Positions 49,405 to 58,082 of a DNA stretch of 64,000 nucleotides are shown piece by piece. The translations under genes and the position numbers were made by a program. The stretch is from Polycyclovorans sp002706265 (GTDB taxonomy: Bacteria > Pseudomonadota > Gammaproteobacteria > Nevskiales > Nevskiaceae), in the NCBI GenBank assembly GCA_963973915.1, contig CAXBBM010000007.1:105515-169514 (forward strand), written 5' to 3'. Below the pieces are notes generated by a model. That model was not told the DNA's origin. It ran no database searches and worked only from the letters and a program-made list of their open reading frames with translations. The stretch's first letter is position 1. Each line of letters starts with the position of its first letter.

Positions 49405-49671
49405 GCCCAAAATGGCTGCCTGGCGCCACGGCATTCACCTGAACACACGAAACTTGGGATAGGCTCACGGGAAAGCGTTGCGGGGCTTGTGGATAAGTAC
49501 TGAACGAACAACGGTCCCCAACTTACACACAAACCGCACAATGCCGAACAGGGTGTCAGAGAAGGTCTGAATTTGATCGTATGCAATTGTATTCATTGCA
49601 CATTATGAAGTTACGCACAGCGACGACGCGCCCCTACTATTAGTTAAATACTTAAAGACTTCTTTACTTAT
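49405..49671. other. Candidate replication origin (oriC), dnaA-dnaN intergenic
   Basis: A perfect DnaA box TGTGGATAA lies at 49488-49496. Two degenerate boxes (two mismatches each) lie at 49523-49531 and 49611-49619. A clearly AT-rich segment at about 49565-49671, unlike the surrounding GC-rich DNA, could be the unwinding element. An inverted repeat TGCAAT/ATTGCA lies at 49582-49600. The gene strand switches near here. One perfect box is few for an origin, so the limits are uncertain and part of the origin may lie upstream of dnaA. Confidence 0.65.
49488..49496 (-). promoter_or_regulatory. DnaA box
   Basis: TGTGGATAA, the exact reverse complement of the consensus TTATCCACA, 84 bp after the dnaA stop. 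Confidence 0.8.
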
Positions 49672-50778
49672 ATGAAGATCACGACGAACCGGAACGATTT
49701 GCTCGCCGCACTGAACCAGGTCATTGGGGTCGTCGAGCGGCGCCAGACTTTGCCGATCCTGTCGAACCTGCTCGCTGAGGTACACGAAGCAGAGCTCAAG
49801 CTGACGGGCACCGACCTGGAGATCGAAATGGAGACCTCCATTGATGTCCAGAATCTGGAGCCAGGCAAAACCACCTTGCCCGCCCGCAAGCTTTTCGACT
49901 TGTGTCGTGGCTTGCCGGAAAGCGCGGCAATCGAACTGAACGTCAGCGGTGATCGGGCCACGCTGCGCAGCGGTCGCAGCCGCTACACCTTGGCGTGTTT
50001 GAGCGCCGACGATTTCTCTTCATTGGACACGGGCGAACTGAGCCAGCAGATCGAGCTGCCCGCCTCTGAACTCTTGAAGCTGATTCAGCGGACGCAGTTC
50101 GCAATGGCGCAGCAGGACGTGCGTTTCTATCTGAACGGGATGTTGCTACAGCTACGGCCCGGCACCCTGAATGTGGTCACCACCGACGGTCACCGTTTGG
50201 CTTTGGCGCGTTACGAGATGCCGGACGAGCCTTCATCAGATCAATCGGCAGACCTCATCATTCCCCGCAAGGCCATTTTGGAACTTGCACGTTTGCTGGG
50301 CCAGGTTGACGGCAACGTGGTGTTGCACTTCAGTCAGGGCCAGATACGCGTTCAGGTTGACCGACTGAGACTGACCAGCAAGTTGATCGATGGGCGCTTC
50401 CCAGAATACGAACGCGTCATCCCGCAACACAGCGACAAACATCTGGTGCTCGATCGCGAACGCTTGCGTCAGGCATTGGCGCGCTGCTCGATTTTCTCAA
50501 ACGACAAGTTCAAAGGCGTTCGACTCACCTTGGGGAACGGCACCCTGACCCTGCAAAGCAACAACCCTGAGCACGAAGAAGCCGAAGAAGTGCTGGACGT
50601 CGACTACCAGGGCGAAGCCCTCGAAATCGGCTTCAATGTCGTCTACCTGCTCGATGCACTCACCACCATGCCCGGCCAGAACATCACGTTGTCATTGCGC
50701 AATGCAGATTCAAGTGGACTGATGACCACAAGCGAAGAGCCGACACTGCGCTACGTCGTAATGCCGATGCGGTTGTAA
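49672..50778 (+). CDS. dnaN: DNA polymerase III beta subunit (sliding clamp)
   Basis: 368 residues with three related clamp domains. It begins MKITTNRNDLLAALNQVIGV and ends LRYVVMPMRL, the conserved C-terminus. The middle has YFLNG-like VRFYLNGMLLQL and TDGHRLALA. It is a dimeric ring that tethers the polymerase and partner proteins. It is followed 4 bp later by recF. Confidence 0.97.
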   Translation: MKITTNRNDLLAALNQVIGVVERRQTLPILSNLLAEVHEAELKLTGTDLEIEMETSIDVQNLEPGKTTLPARKLFDLCRGLPESAAIELNVSGDRATLRSGRSRYTLACLSADDFSSLDTGELSQQIELPASELLKLIQRTQFAMAQQDVRFYLNGMLLQLRPGTLNVVTTDGHRLALARYEMPDEPSSDQSADLIIPRKAILELARLLGQVDGNVVLHFSQGQIRVQVDRLRLTSKLIDGRFPEYERVIPQHSDKHLVLDRERLRQALARCSIFSNDKFKGVRLTLGNGTLTLQSNNPEHEEAEEVLDVDYQGEALEIGFNVVYLLDALTTMPGQNITLSLRNADSSGLMTTSEEPTLRYVVMPMRL

Positions 50779-50782
50779 GGGA

Positions 50783-51847
50783 TTGGGCGTTCGTCAACTT
50801 CGCCTGGTGGGGTTCAGGGCGCTGGCGACACAGACACTGGCGTTCTCGCCCGGGCTCAACCTCCTCTTCGGCGACAATGCCAGCGGCAAAACCAGCCTGT
50901 TAGAAGCGCTCGACATTGCAAGTCGCGGACGCTCTTTCAGAACGCAGCACTTGAGCGAGATCGCCCGCTGGGACGGCAATGGTGAATGGGCACTGGACGT
51001 CGCGCACGCGCACGCTGTTGGCGATGATCTGCTGAAGCTTCGTTATCGCGGAGGCGCTCTTGAATCCCGCCAACAAAGCGAAGTACTGAGCCGAGAACAG
51101 ATGGCCCGCAGCTTGCCGGCCCTGATTCTGGGCCCCGACCTGCATCGGCTCATGGATGACGGCCCGAAGATTCGGCGGGCTTTCATGGATTGGGCCTTGT
51201 TCCACGTGGAACATACGTTCGCCGAACATTGGCGCAGGTATCAGCAGGCGCTGAGGCAACGCAATGCCGCCATCCGTCGTCAAGCGCCAAGGCCGCAAAT
51301 TTTTGCATGGAATGATTCTCTGCTCTCGGCGGGCACCGTCATCACACAACACCGAAGGCAGTTGGTCGAGGGTTTGCGTGTGCACTTTGCCGCGACGGTG
51401 AGCACCACTGAAATGTTGCCCGCGGCTGAGATTTACTACCGACAGGGCTGGGCCAAAGACCTGAGCTTTGAAGCAGCGTTGAACAAGGCTGATGCACATA
51501 TCGGAGCGCAGTCAGCGACACCCGTCGGGCCGCACCGCGGGGATCTCGAACTACTGGCCGGCAGTGCCCGCGTGCAAACCACCTTGAGTCGCGGGCAACA
51601 AAAGGTCTTCCTCATCAGCTTGGCGTTGGCGTTGGCCAACCTCGTTCACGAACGTGTTGGTCGTTGGCCCTTGTTGGCGATCGATGATTGGCATGCGGAA
51701 TTGTCCGACAACACCGCCGCGTCGATCCTGGACAAGCTCAGGACTTACCAGGGGCAGCGCATTCTGAGCAGTTTCGCCGCGCCAACAACGGCGGTCGCCG
51801 AAGCTCGATTGTTCCACGTGGAACAGGGGCGATTTAGTGAATGTTAG
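50783..51847 (+). CDS. recF: DNA repair protein RecF
   Basis: 354 residues, SMC-like ATPase in recombinational repair at gaps. Walker A is LLFGDNASGKTSLLEAL and the ABC signature is TTLSRGQQKVF. The usual DD-LASELD Walker B/D-loop appears as LAIDDWHAELSD, a variant with Trp. The start is a TTG at 50783, 4 bp after the dnaN stop. Its upstream AAGGGA is too close for a normal Shine-Dalgarno site, so coupling to dnaN is likely. Two parS palindromes lie within the gene and encode the tell-tale LFHVE peptides. Confidence 0.93.
   Translation: MGVRQLRLVGFRALATQTLAFSPGLNLLFGDNASGKTSLLEALDIASRGRSFRTQHLSEIARWDGNGEWALDVAHAHAVGDDLLKLRYRGGALESRQQSEVLSREQMARSLPALILGPDLHRLMDDGPKIRRAFMDWALFHVEHTFAEHWRRYQQALRQRNAAIRRQAPRPQIFAWNDSLLSAGTVITQHRRQLVEGLRVHFAATVSTTEMLPAAEIYYRQGWAKDLSFEAALNKADAHIGAQSATPVGPHRGDLELLAGSARVQTTLSRGQQKVFLISLALALANLVHERVGRWPLLAIDDWHAELSDNTAASILDKLRTYQGQRILSSFAAPTTAVAEARLFHVEQGRFSEC
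51198..51213. promoter_or_regulatory. parS site 1 (ParB-binding palindrome) in recF
   Basis: TGTTCCACGTGGAACA, a perfect 16-bp palindrome matching the bacterial parS consensus (TGTTCCACGTGAAACA and its symmetric variants). It encodes LFHVEH in RecF, the typical peptide of intragenic parS sites. About 3.2 kb from the dnaA start. Confidence 0.88.
51810..51825. promoter_or_regulatory. parS site 2 in recF
   Basis: TGTTCCACGTGGAACA again, identical to site 1 and 612 bp downstream. It is near the recF stop and encodes LFHVEQ. Confidence 0.88.
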
Positions 51848-51876
51848 ACTTCTAGGCTTAACAGGGTAACGATCCA

Positions 51877-54285
51877 ATGACCACACAACCCGCGCCCGGT
51901 GTCGAATACGACTCCACCTCCATCCGTGTCCTCAAAGGCCTGGAAGCCGTCCGCGAACGGCCCGGTATGTACATCGGCGACACCGATGACGGGACCGGTT
52001 TGCACCATATGGTGTTCGAAGTGGTCGATAACGCCATCGACGAAGCCTTGGCGGGTTACTGCACCGAGATTCGCGTTGCCATCTTGATCGACGGCGGGAT
52101 CGAGGTGGTCGACAACGGCCGTGGTATCCCGGTCGACATCCACGCGGAGGAAGGCATCTCGGCAGCAGAAGTGATCATGACGGTGTTGCACGCCGGCGGT
52201 AAGTTCGGGGGTAGCGGCTACAAGGTTTCCGGAGGCCTGCACGGCGTCGGGGTGTCGGTGGTCAATGCCCTGTCAGACCGGCTGGACCTGATGATTCGTC
52301 GCGACGGATATCACTATCACCAGACCTACCACATGGGTGTGCCGGTCTCGCCGTTGGCGCAGGGCGAAGCAACCACCGAACGCGGGACGACCATCCGTTT
52401 CCACCCCAGCCCGAAGATCTTCACCGATCGCGAATTTCACTACGACATCCTCGCCAAGCGTCTGCGTGAACTGTCGTTTCTCAATGCGGGCGTCCGCATC
52501 GTTTTGCACGATGAGCGCACTGGCCGGGAAGATATTTTCGAGTACGTCGGCGGCATCAAGGCCTTCGTCGAGTACTTGAACAAGCACAAGCAGGGCATTC
52601 ACGACGCCGTGGTGCACATCGAGGTTGAAAGCGAGGACGGCATGGTGGTCGAGGCCGCATTGCAATGGGTCGACGCCTACACCGAGAACGTCTTCTGTTT
52701 CACCAACAACATTCCGCAGAAGGACGGGGGCACGCACCTCACCGGGTTTCGCAACGCCTTGACCCGGGTGCTCGGCGATTTCATCGAACAGGAAGGACTG
52801 GCCAAGAAAGAAAAGGTCACGCCCAACGGCGATGACACGCGCGAGGGCCTCACCGCGGTGCTCAGCATCAAGCTTCGCGATCCGCGGTTCTCAAGCCAGA
52901 CCAAAGAAAAGCTGGTCTCGTCTGAAGTGACGCCCGTCGTCTCCAGCGCCGTGGGCGAAAAGCTCAAGACCTATCTCGCCGAGCATCCGCGCGAAGCGAA
53001 GATGATCGCCGCCAAGGTCGTGGATGCCGCCCGTGCCCGTGAAGCCGCGCGCAAGGCCAAAGAACTCAACCGCCGAAAGAGCGTGCTCGACATCGCCGGA
53101 CTGCCCGGCAAGCTCGCGGATTGCCAAGAGAAAGATCCCGCAAAGTCAGAGCTCTTTCTGGTCGAGGGCGATTCTGCCGGTGGCTCCGCCAAGCAGGGTC
53201 GCGACCGACATTTTCAGGCCATCCTGCCGCTGAAGGGCAAGATCCTGAACGTCGAAAAGGCCCGTATCGAAAAGATGCTGTCAAGCGCCGAAGTCGCCAC
53301 GCTGATCACCGCCATGGGGTGCGGCATCGGCAAGGATGACTTCAAGCTCGAAAAGCTGCGCTATCACCGCATCATCATCATGACCGACGCCGATGTTGAC
53401 GGCTCGCACATCCGCACGCTGCTGCTGACGTTCTTCTACCGGCACATGTACGCGCTGGTGGAGCGCGGCCACGTTTACATTGCGCAGCCGCCGCTCTACA
53501 AACTGAAATCTGGCAAGCACGAAACCTATGTGAAGGACGATCAGGAGCTGCACGAGTGGCTGATCCGCTCGGCCACCGAAGATGCACGCCTGACGCGCGC
53601 CGATGGAACCACCCTGGCCGATGGCAGCACCCTGGGCGACTGGATGCGTGAGTTCGCGCACATCGAGCGGCAGGTCGAGCGCTGGGCGCGGCGTTACGAC
53701 GCGAACCTTTTGCGCGGTTTGACCCAGACCCCGGTGTTGCCCACCGCCGAAGCGGAAGCGGCCTGGCTCAGCCGTCTCACGGACACCCTGAACAGCACGG
53801 CCACCGATAACCACTACACCCTGGAAATACTGCGCGACGAGCGCGGTATCGGGCTGCAGGTAGGCCGTCGTCGTCACGGTGCCACCTATGTCGAGACACT
53901 GAGCAGCGACTTTTTCGCGCAGGCCGAGTGGCGTCGGGTCGTGAACTTGCGCGACACCCTGGCCAAGCAGTTTGCCGACGGCGGCGTGGTCGTCCGAAAC
54001 GAACGCAAGCAGCCGGTTGAAAGTTTTGATGGCGCATTCAAATGGCTGCTCACCGAGGCCAAGCGCGGCTTGCACATGCAGCGTTACAAAGGCTTGGGCG
54101 AGATGAATCCCACCCAGCTTTGGGAGACGACCCTGGACCCGAAGGTGCGCCGCCTCGTCCGCGTCGATGTCGAGGACGTGATCAGCGCCGATCAGGTGTT
54201 CACCACCCTGATGGGCGAGCATGTCGAGCCCAGACGGGAGTTCATTGAACAGAACGCGCTGCTGGTGGGCAATCTCGACCTTTGA
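51877..54285 (+). CDS. gyrB: DNA gyrase subunit B
   Basis: 802 residues. The GHKL ATPase domain has VVDNAIDEALAGYC, VDNGRGIPVDIH and GGLHGVGVSVVNALS. The TOPRIM domain has VEGDSAGGSAKQGRDR and TDADVDGSHIRTLL. The C-terminal tail ends RREFIEQNALLVGNLDL, conserved for GyrB. An extra domain before the tail, typical of Gram-negative GyrB, is present (about 550-720). With GyrA it introduces negative supercoils. Confidence 0.97.
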   Translation: MTTQPAPGVEYDSTSIRVLKGLEAVRERPGMYIGDTDDGTGLHHMVFEVVDNAIDEALAGYCTEIRVAILIDGGIEVVDNGRGIPVDIHAEEGISAAEVIMTVLHAGGKFGGSGYKVSGGLHGVGVSVVNALSDRLDLMIRRDGYHYHQTYHMGVPVSPLAQGEATTERGTTIRFHPSPKIFTDREFHYDILAKRLRELSFLNAGVRIVLHDERTGREDIFEYVGGIKAFVEYLNKHKQGIHDAVVHIEVESEDGMVVEAALQWVDAYTENVFCFTNNIPQKDGGTHLTGFRNALTRVLGDFIEQEGLAKKEKVTPNGDDTREGLTAVLSIKLRDPRFSSQTKEKLVSSEVTPVVSSAVGEKLKTYLAEHPREAKMIAAKVVDAARAREAARKAKELNRRKSVLDIAGLPGKLADCQEKDPAKSELFLVEGDSAGGSAKQGRDRHFQAILPLKGKILNVEKARIEKMLSSAEVATLITAMGCGIGKDDFKLEKLRYHRIIIMTDADVDGSHIRTLLLTFFYRHMYALVERGHVYIAQPPLYKLKSGKHETYVKDDQELHEWLIRSATEDARLTRADGTTLADGSTLGDWMREFAHIERQVERWARRYDANLLRGLTQTPVLPTAEAEAAWLSRLTDTLNSTATDNHYTLEILRDERGIGLQVGRRRHGATYVETLSSDFFAQAEWRRVVNLRDTLAKQFADGGVVVRNERKQPVESFDGAFKWLLTEAKRGLHMQRYKGLGEMNPTQLWETTLDPKVRRLVRVDVEDVISADQVFTTLMGEHVEPRREFIEQNALLVGNLDL

Positions 54286-54313
54286 GTGTGTCTGAGCACG
54301 AGGACAGAACGCC

Positions 54314-55078
54314 ATGATGAACGTCCTTGCGCTCTATCAACTAAAGGGCGGCGTCGGCAAGACCAGCACTGCGGTCAACCTCGCCAGTCTGGCAGCGACC
54401 AGTGGTCTGCAGGTGCTGCTGTGGGATCTGGACCCCCAAGGCGCGGCAACCTGGCTGTCCGGGGTTGATGCCACGCTCGACGCCAAATCCAAGCATTGGC
54501 TCAAAGGAAAATCGGCGTTGGGTCGCTATGTCGAACGCAGCCCGGTGGGCGGGTTCGACGTGCTGCCGGCCGCCAGCGCGCATCGATTGCTCGATGTGCT
54601 GCTCAACAAGGTGGATCAGCCTGAACAGGCTTTGGCCAAGCTTCTGAAGCCCTTTTCCGAACACTATCAACTGGTGATTCTGGACGCACCGCCGAGCCTG
54701 TCGCATCTTGCCGATAACGTGATGATGGCTGCAGATTGCGTACTGTTACCGGTTATTCCAGGGTTTTTAGCGCAGAGAACGCTGGAGCTGGTGGCCGAGA
54801 GGATGGACGCGCTCAAGCAGCCCCGCCACAAAATGGCGGCGTTTTACACCATGGTCGATCGTCGTCGAACGGTGCATCGCGAGCAGCGGCAGGTCCAGCC
54901 CGTGACCGGCGTCAGTTGGCTGGACACGGACATTCCCTACGCGAGCAGCGTTGAACGCATGGGGCTGTACCGACAGCCCTTGAGCGGATTCACCGCCGCA
55001 TCAGACCCGGCCAACGCCGCGTATGCCGCACTCTGGTTGGCGGTGCAGCAGCAGCTCAGCCGTCTTCGAACGGCTTGA
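54314..55078 (+). CDS. Orphan ParA/Soj-family ATPase
   Basis: 254 residues. The deviant Walker A is LKGGVGKTSTAVNLA. Walker A' is LLWDLDPQGAATWL and Walker B is VILDAPPSL. The family uses ATP to bind DNA or surfaces and moves chromosomes, plasmids or protein clusters. No ParB-like gene lies next to it; the next gene is purK on the opposite strand, overlapping its last 23 bp. It might serve the nearby parS sites, or position another cargo. The canonical parAB pair is probably elsewhere. ATGs at 54314 and 54317 are both possible. Confidence 0.88.
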   Translation: MMNVLALYQLKGGVGKTSTAVNLASLAATSGLQVLLWDLDPQGAATWLSGVDATLDAKSKHWLKGKSALGRYVERSPVGGFDVLPAASAHRLLDVLLNKVDQPEQALAKLLKPFSEHYQLVILDAPPSLSHLADNVMMAADCVLLPVIPGFLAQRTLELVAERMDALKQPRHKMAAFYTMVDRRRTVHREQRQVQPVTGVSWLDTDIPYASSVERMGLYRQPLSGFTAASDPANAAYAALWLAVQQQLSRLRTA

Positions 55079-56159
55079 CCACCGTCGCCAGATGCGTAAG
55101 GCGTTGCGCCAGTTGCGCCTCCGTGTCTGCCCAGACGTTCACGTGGCCCACCTTGCGACCGCGGCGTGCGGCCTTGCCGTAATCGTGCACGCACAGATGC
55201 TCGGCGTGTTCAGCCCAGACCGCTTCGGAGGGCATCTGGCCGACGAGGTTGATCATCGCCACCGGCCGCGTCAGCGAGGTCTCGCCCAAGGGCAAGCCGC
55301 AGACGGCGCGTACATGATTCTCGAATTGACTGGTCACGGCGCCGTCTTGCGTCCAATGTCCGGAGTTGTGCACCCGGGGGGCAATCTCATTGCCAAGCAA
55401 TTGATTGTTAACGATAAAAAACTCGAACGCCATCACCCCGACGTAATCCAGCGTGTCCATGACCCTGCGCGTGTGTTGCTCGGCAATGGATTGCAAGGGA
55501 TCGCCCGCCGGCGACGGCACTGACAGGCGCAGAATGCCGTCCCGGTGCGTGTTGGTGGTCAAGGGATAGAAGCGGGTCTCGCCGCCGCGTGACCGCACAC
55601 CCAGGCAGGACACTTCGCGTTCGAAGGGCACCCAGGCTTCCACGATGGCCGGTTGCGCACCGATGGCCTGCCACGCCGCGGCGACCTCGCCTGCGTGGCG
55701 AATCACCACCTGGCCCTTGCCGTCGTAGCCAAACCGGCGGGTCTTGATGACGGCCGGCACGCCCAGCGCCGCGATGGCGGCCTGCGCCGCTGACAGGTCA
55801 TCGACACAACGGTAGGGCGCGACCGGGACGCCCAAGCGGTCGAACAGCGCCTTCTCGACGCCACGGTCCTGAGCGTGCTGCAAGGCGTCGGCATTGGGCG
55901 CCACCTGCAGCCCTTGCGCTTCGAGCACCCGCAGTGCCTCCGGAGGCACGTTCTCGAATTCGAAGCTGGCATAGCGCGCGGTTTCCGCGAGCTGCCGCAA
56001 GGCCGCGGTATCGGCGTACTCGGCCTGAATGACCGACCCGGCCTGCGCAGCGCAAGGCGCCTCCGCAGGGTCGAGAAAACAGGTGTCGATGCCCAGTTTC
56101 GTCGCTGCAAAACCGAGCATCTGGCCCAACTGGCCAGCGCCCAGAACCGCCAGGGTCAC
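55056..56159 (-). CDS. purK: 5-(carboxyamino)imidazole ribonucleotide synthase PurK
   Basis: 367 residues, ATP-grasp fold. It uses ATP and bicarbonate to make the substrate of PurE. It starts LAVLGAGQLGQMLGFAA. The signature NEIAPRVHNSGHWT is clear, with AVIKTRRFGYDGKGQ in the ATP site. The start is GTG at 56159 and overlaps the purE stop (GTGA). The 3' end overlaps the convergent ParA gene by 23 bp. Confidence 0.95.
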   Translation of the reverse strand: MTLAVLGAGQLGQMLGFAATKLGIDTCFLDPAEAPCAAQAGSVIQAEYADTAALRQLAETARYASFEFENVPPEALRVLEAQGLQVAPNADALQHAQDRGVEKALFDRLGVPVAPYRCVDDLSAAQAAIAALGVPAVIKTRRFGYDGKGQVVIRHAGEVAAAWQAIGAQPAIVEAWVPFEREVSCLGVRSRGGETRFYPLTTNTHRDGILRLSVPSPAGDPLQSIAEQHTRRVMDTLDYVGVMAFEFFIVNNQLLGNEIAPRVHNSGHWTQDGAVTSQFENHVRAVCGLPLGETSLTRPVAMINLVGQMPSEAVWAEHAEHLCVHDYGKAARRGRKVGHVNVWADTEAQLAQRLTHLATVVKPFEDG

Positions 56160-56659
56160 GACATGTCGCTCAGGTCAGCCGAGGCCAGCACACGGTCGGT
56201 TTGCCGGGCCCGGTAGTCGGCCAGGCGTTGCGCGAGATCCGGGCTATGCAAGGCCAGGATGGCGGCCGCCAGCAAACCGGCGTTGATGGCGCCCGCAGTG
56301 CCGATGGCCAGGGTTCCCACCGGAATGCCGGCGGGCATCTGCACGATCGACAGCAACGAATCGACGCCATTGAGAACCCGGCTTTGTACCGGCACGCCCA
56401 ACACCGGCAGAGCGGTTTTGGCGGCACACATGCCCGGCAGATGGGCGGCGCCCCCGGCGCCGGCAATGATCACCTTGATGCCCCGGGCGGCGGCGGTCTC
56501 GGCGTAGCGGAACAGCGCATCGGGCGTGCGATGGGCCGACACCACCCGCGCCTCGACGCCCACGCCCAAGTCCTTGAGCACCTCGCAGGCGCCCTTCAGC
56601 GTGTCCCAGTCTGAACGTGACCCCATGATCACGCCTACTTCGATCGGTGCGGCGCTCAT
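56156..56659 (-). CDS. purE: N5-carboxyaminoimidazole ribonucleotide mutase PurE
   Basis: 167 residues. GVIMGSRSDWDTLKGACEVL, VVSAHRTPDALFRYA and IAGAGGAAHLPGMCAAKT are the full class-I PurE signature. It moves the carboxyl group from N5 to C4. The start at 56659 lies 113 bp after purT. It is coupled to purK. Confidence 0.96.
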   Translation of the reverse strand: MSAAPIEVGVIMGSRSDWDTLKGACEVLKDLGVGVEARVVSAHRTPDALFRYAETAAARGIKVIIAGAGGAAHLPGMCAAKTALPVLGVPVQSRVLNGVDSLLSIVQMPAGIPVGTLAIGTAGAINAGLLAAAILALHSPDLAQRLADYRARQTDRVLASADLSDMS

Positions 56660-56772
56660 CAGTCCGGGCGCTCCCTACCAGTGAACAGAAACGTCGATTA
56701 TCACACGGCAGCCTTGGTGGGGAACGCGCGCGCAACCACCGCTGCCGACACGACCTGCACAGCCTGGGAGCC

Positions 56773-57975
56773 TCAATCGCCTGCCCGCAACCGCACCCCT
56801 GCCGCCACCCGCCGCGCCTTGTCCCGCGCCGCGTCCACCGTCTCGGCCAGGGCCAGCGCCACGCCCATGCGTCGCCTGCCGCGCAGTTCGGGTTTGCCAA
56901 ACAGGCGCAGCGCGGTGTCCGGCTCGGCCAGCGCTTCGGGGGTGATGGTGAAGGCCGGTCCGGACGCATCGCCTTCCATCAACAAGGCCACGCTGGCGGC
57001 CGGGCCGCGGGCACGAATGTTGGGAATCGGCAAGCCGAGAATGGCGCGGGCATGCAGCGCAAACTCCGACAGGTCCTGCGAGATCAGCGTGACCAGGCCG
57101 GTGTCGTGCGGGCGCGGCGACACCTCACTGAAGATCACCGCGTCGCCCTTGACGAACAGCTCCACGCCGAACAAACCGTGTCCGCCCAGCGCGCCGGTCA
57201 CCGCCTCGGCAATCCGCTGCGACTCGGCGGTGGCCGCGGCCGTCATCGGTTGCGGCTGCCACGATTCACGGTAGTCGCCGTCGATCTGCAGGTGCCCGAT
57301 GGGCGCGCAGAAGCGGGTCGTGGTCTGCCCGTCCGGCCCCGCATGGCGCACCGTGAGCAGGGTGATTTCGTAGTCGAAGTCGACGAAGCCTTCGACGATG
57401 ACGCGCCCCGCCCCGGTGCGGCCGCCAGACTGCGCGTGGTCCCACGCCCGCTGCACATCGGCCGCGGTCTTGAGGGTGCTCTGGCCCTTGCCCGAGCTGG
57501 ACATCACCGGCTTGACCACGCAGGGCATGCCAATGTCGGCCACCGCTGCCTGAAACGCGTCATGCGTGTCGGCAAACCGATAGGGCGAGGTGGGCAGGCC
57601 CAGGGTTTCGGCCGCCAGTCGGCGGATGCCCTCTCGGTCCATGGTGAGTCGCGCGGCGCGGGCAGTGGGAATCACCGTAAAGCCTTCGGCTTCAAGCGCC
57701 ACCAGGGTTTCGGTGTGGATGGCCTCGATCTCCGGCACGACCAGATCGGGCTTTTCGGCCTCGATCACCTCGCGCAGCCGCGCGCCGTCGAGCATCGAGA
57801 ACACGTGGCTGCGGTGCGCCACCTGCATTGCGGGCGCGTGGGCGTAACGGTCGCAGGCAATCACCTCCACGCCCAGACGCTGCAGCTCGATGACCACCTC
57901 CTTGCCCAGTTCGCCGCTGCCGAGAAACAGCACGCGCGTGGCCGTTGGGGTCAGCGGGGTACCGATGGTGGTCAT
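56773..57975 (-). CDS. purT: Formate-dependent phosphoribosylglycinamide formyltransferase PurT
   Basis: 400 residues, ATP-grasp fold. LFLGSGELGKEVVIELQRLG, MSSSGKGQSTLKT and FSEVSPRPHDTGLVTLISQ are the PurT signatures. It formylates GAR using formate and ATP, an alternative to PurN. It heads a purT-purE-purK minus-strand group and is divergent from pyk. Confidence 0.95.
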   Translation of the reverse strand: MTTIGTPLTPTATRVLFLGSGELGKEVVIELQRLGVEVIACDRYAHAPAMQVAHRSHVFSMLDGARLREVIEAEKPDLVVPEIEAIHTETLVALEAEGFTVIPTARAARLTMDREGIRRLAAETLGLPTSPYRFADTHDAFQAAVADIGMPCVVKPVMSSSGKGQSTLKTAADVQRAWDHAQSGGRTGAGRVIVEGFVDFDYEITLLTVRHAGPDGQTTTRFCAPIGHLQIDGDYRESWQPQPMTAAATAESQRIAEAVTGALGGHGLFGVELFVKGDAVIFSEVSPRPHDTGLVTLISQDLSEFALHARAILGLPIPNIRARGPAASVALLMEGDASGPAFTITPEALAEPDTALRLFGKPELRGRRRMGVALALAETVDAARDKARRVAAGVRLRAGD

Positions 57976-58082
57976 GAATCAGCCTTGGCGATCAAACGGG
58001 TCGGAATCGTAGCGAATTCAGCCGCCCAACCGATGAGTTCATCCGTGGCGAACGCCTACACTAAGCGCCTCGCCAAGACCAA

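Noticed and set aside
49523..49619. Further DnaA boxes (TTACACACA, TTACGCACA)
   Set aside because: Each differs from the consensus at two positions, so they are noted only as weak candidates.
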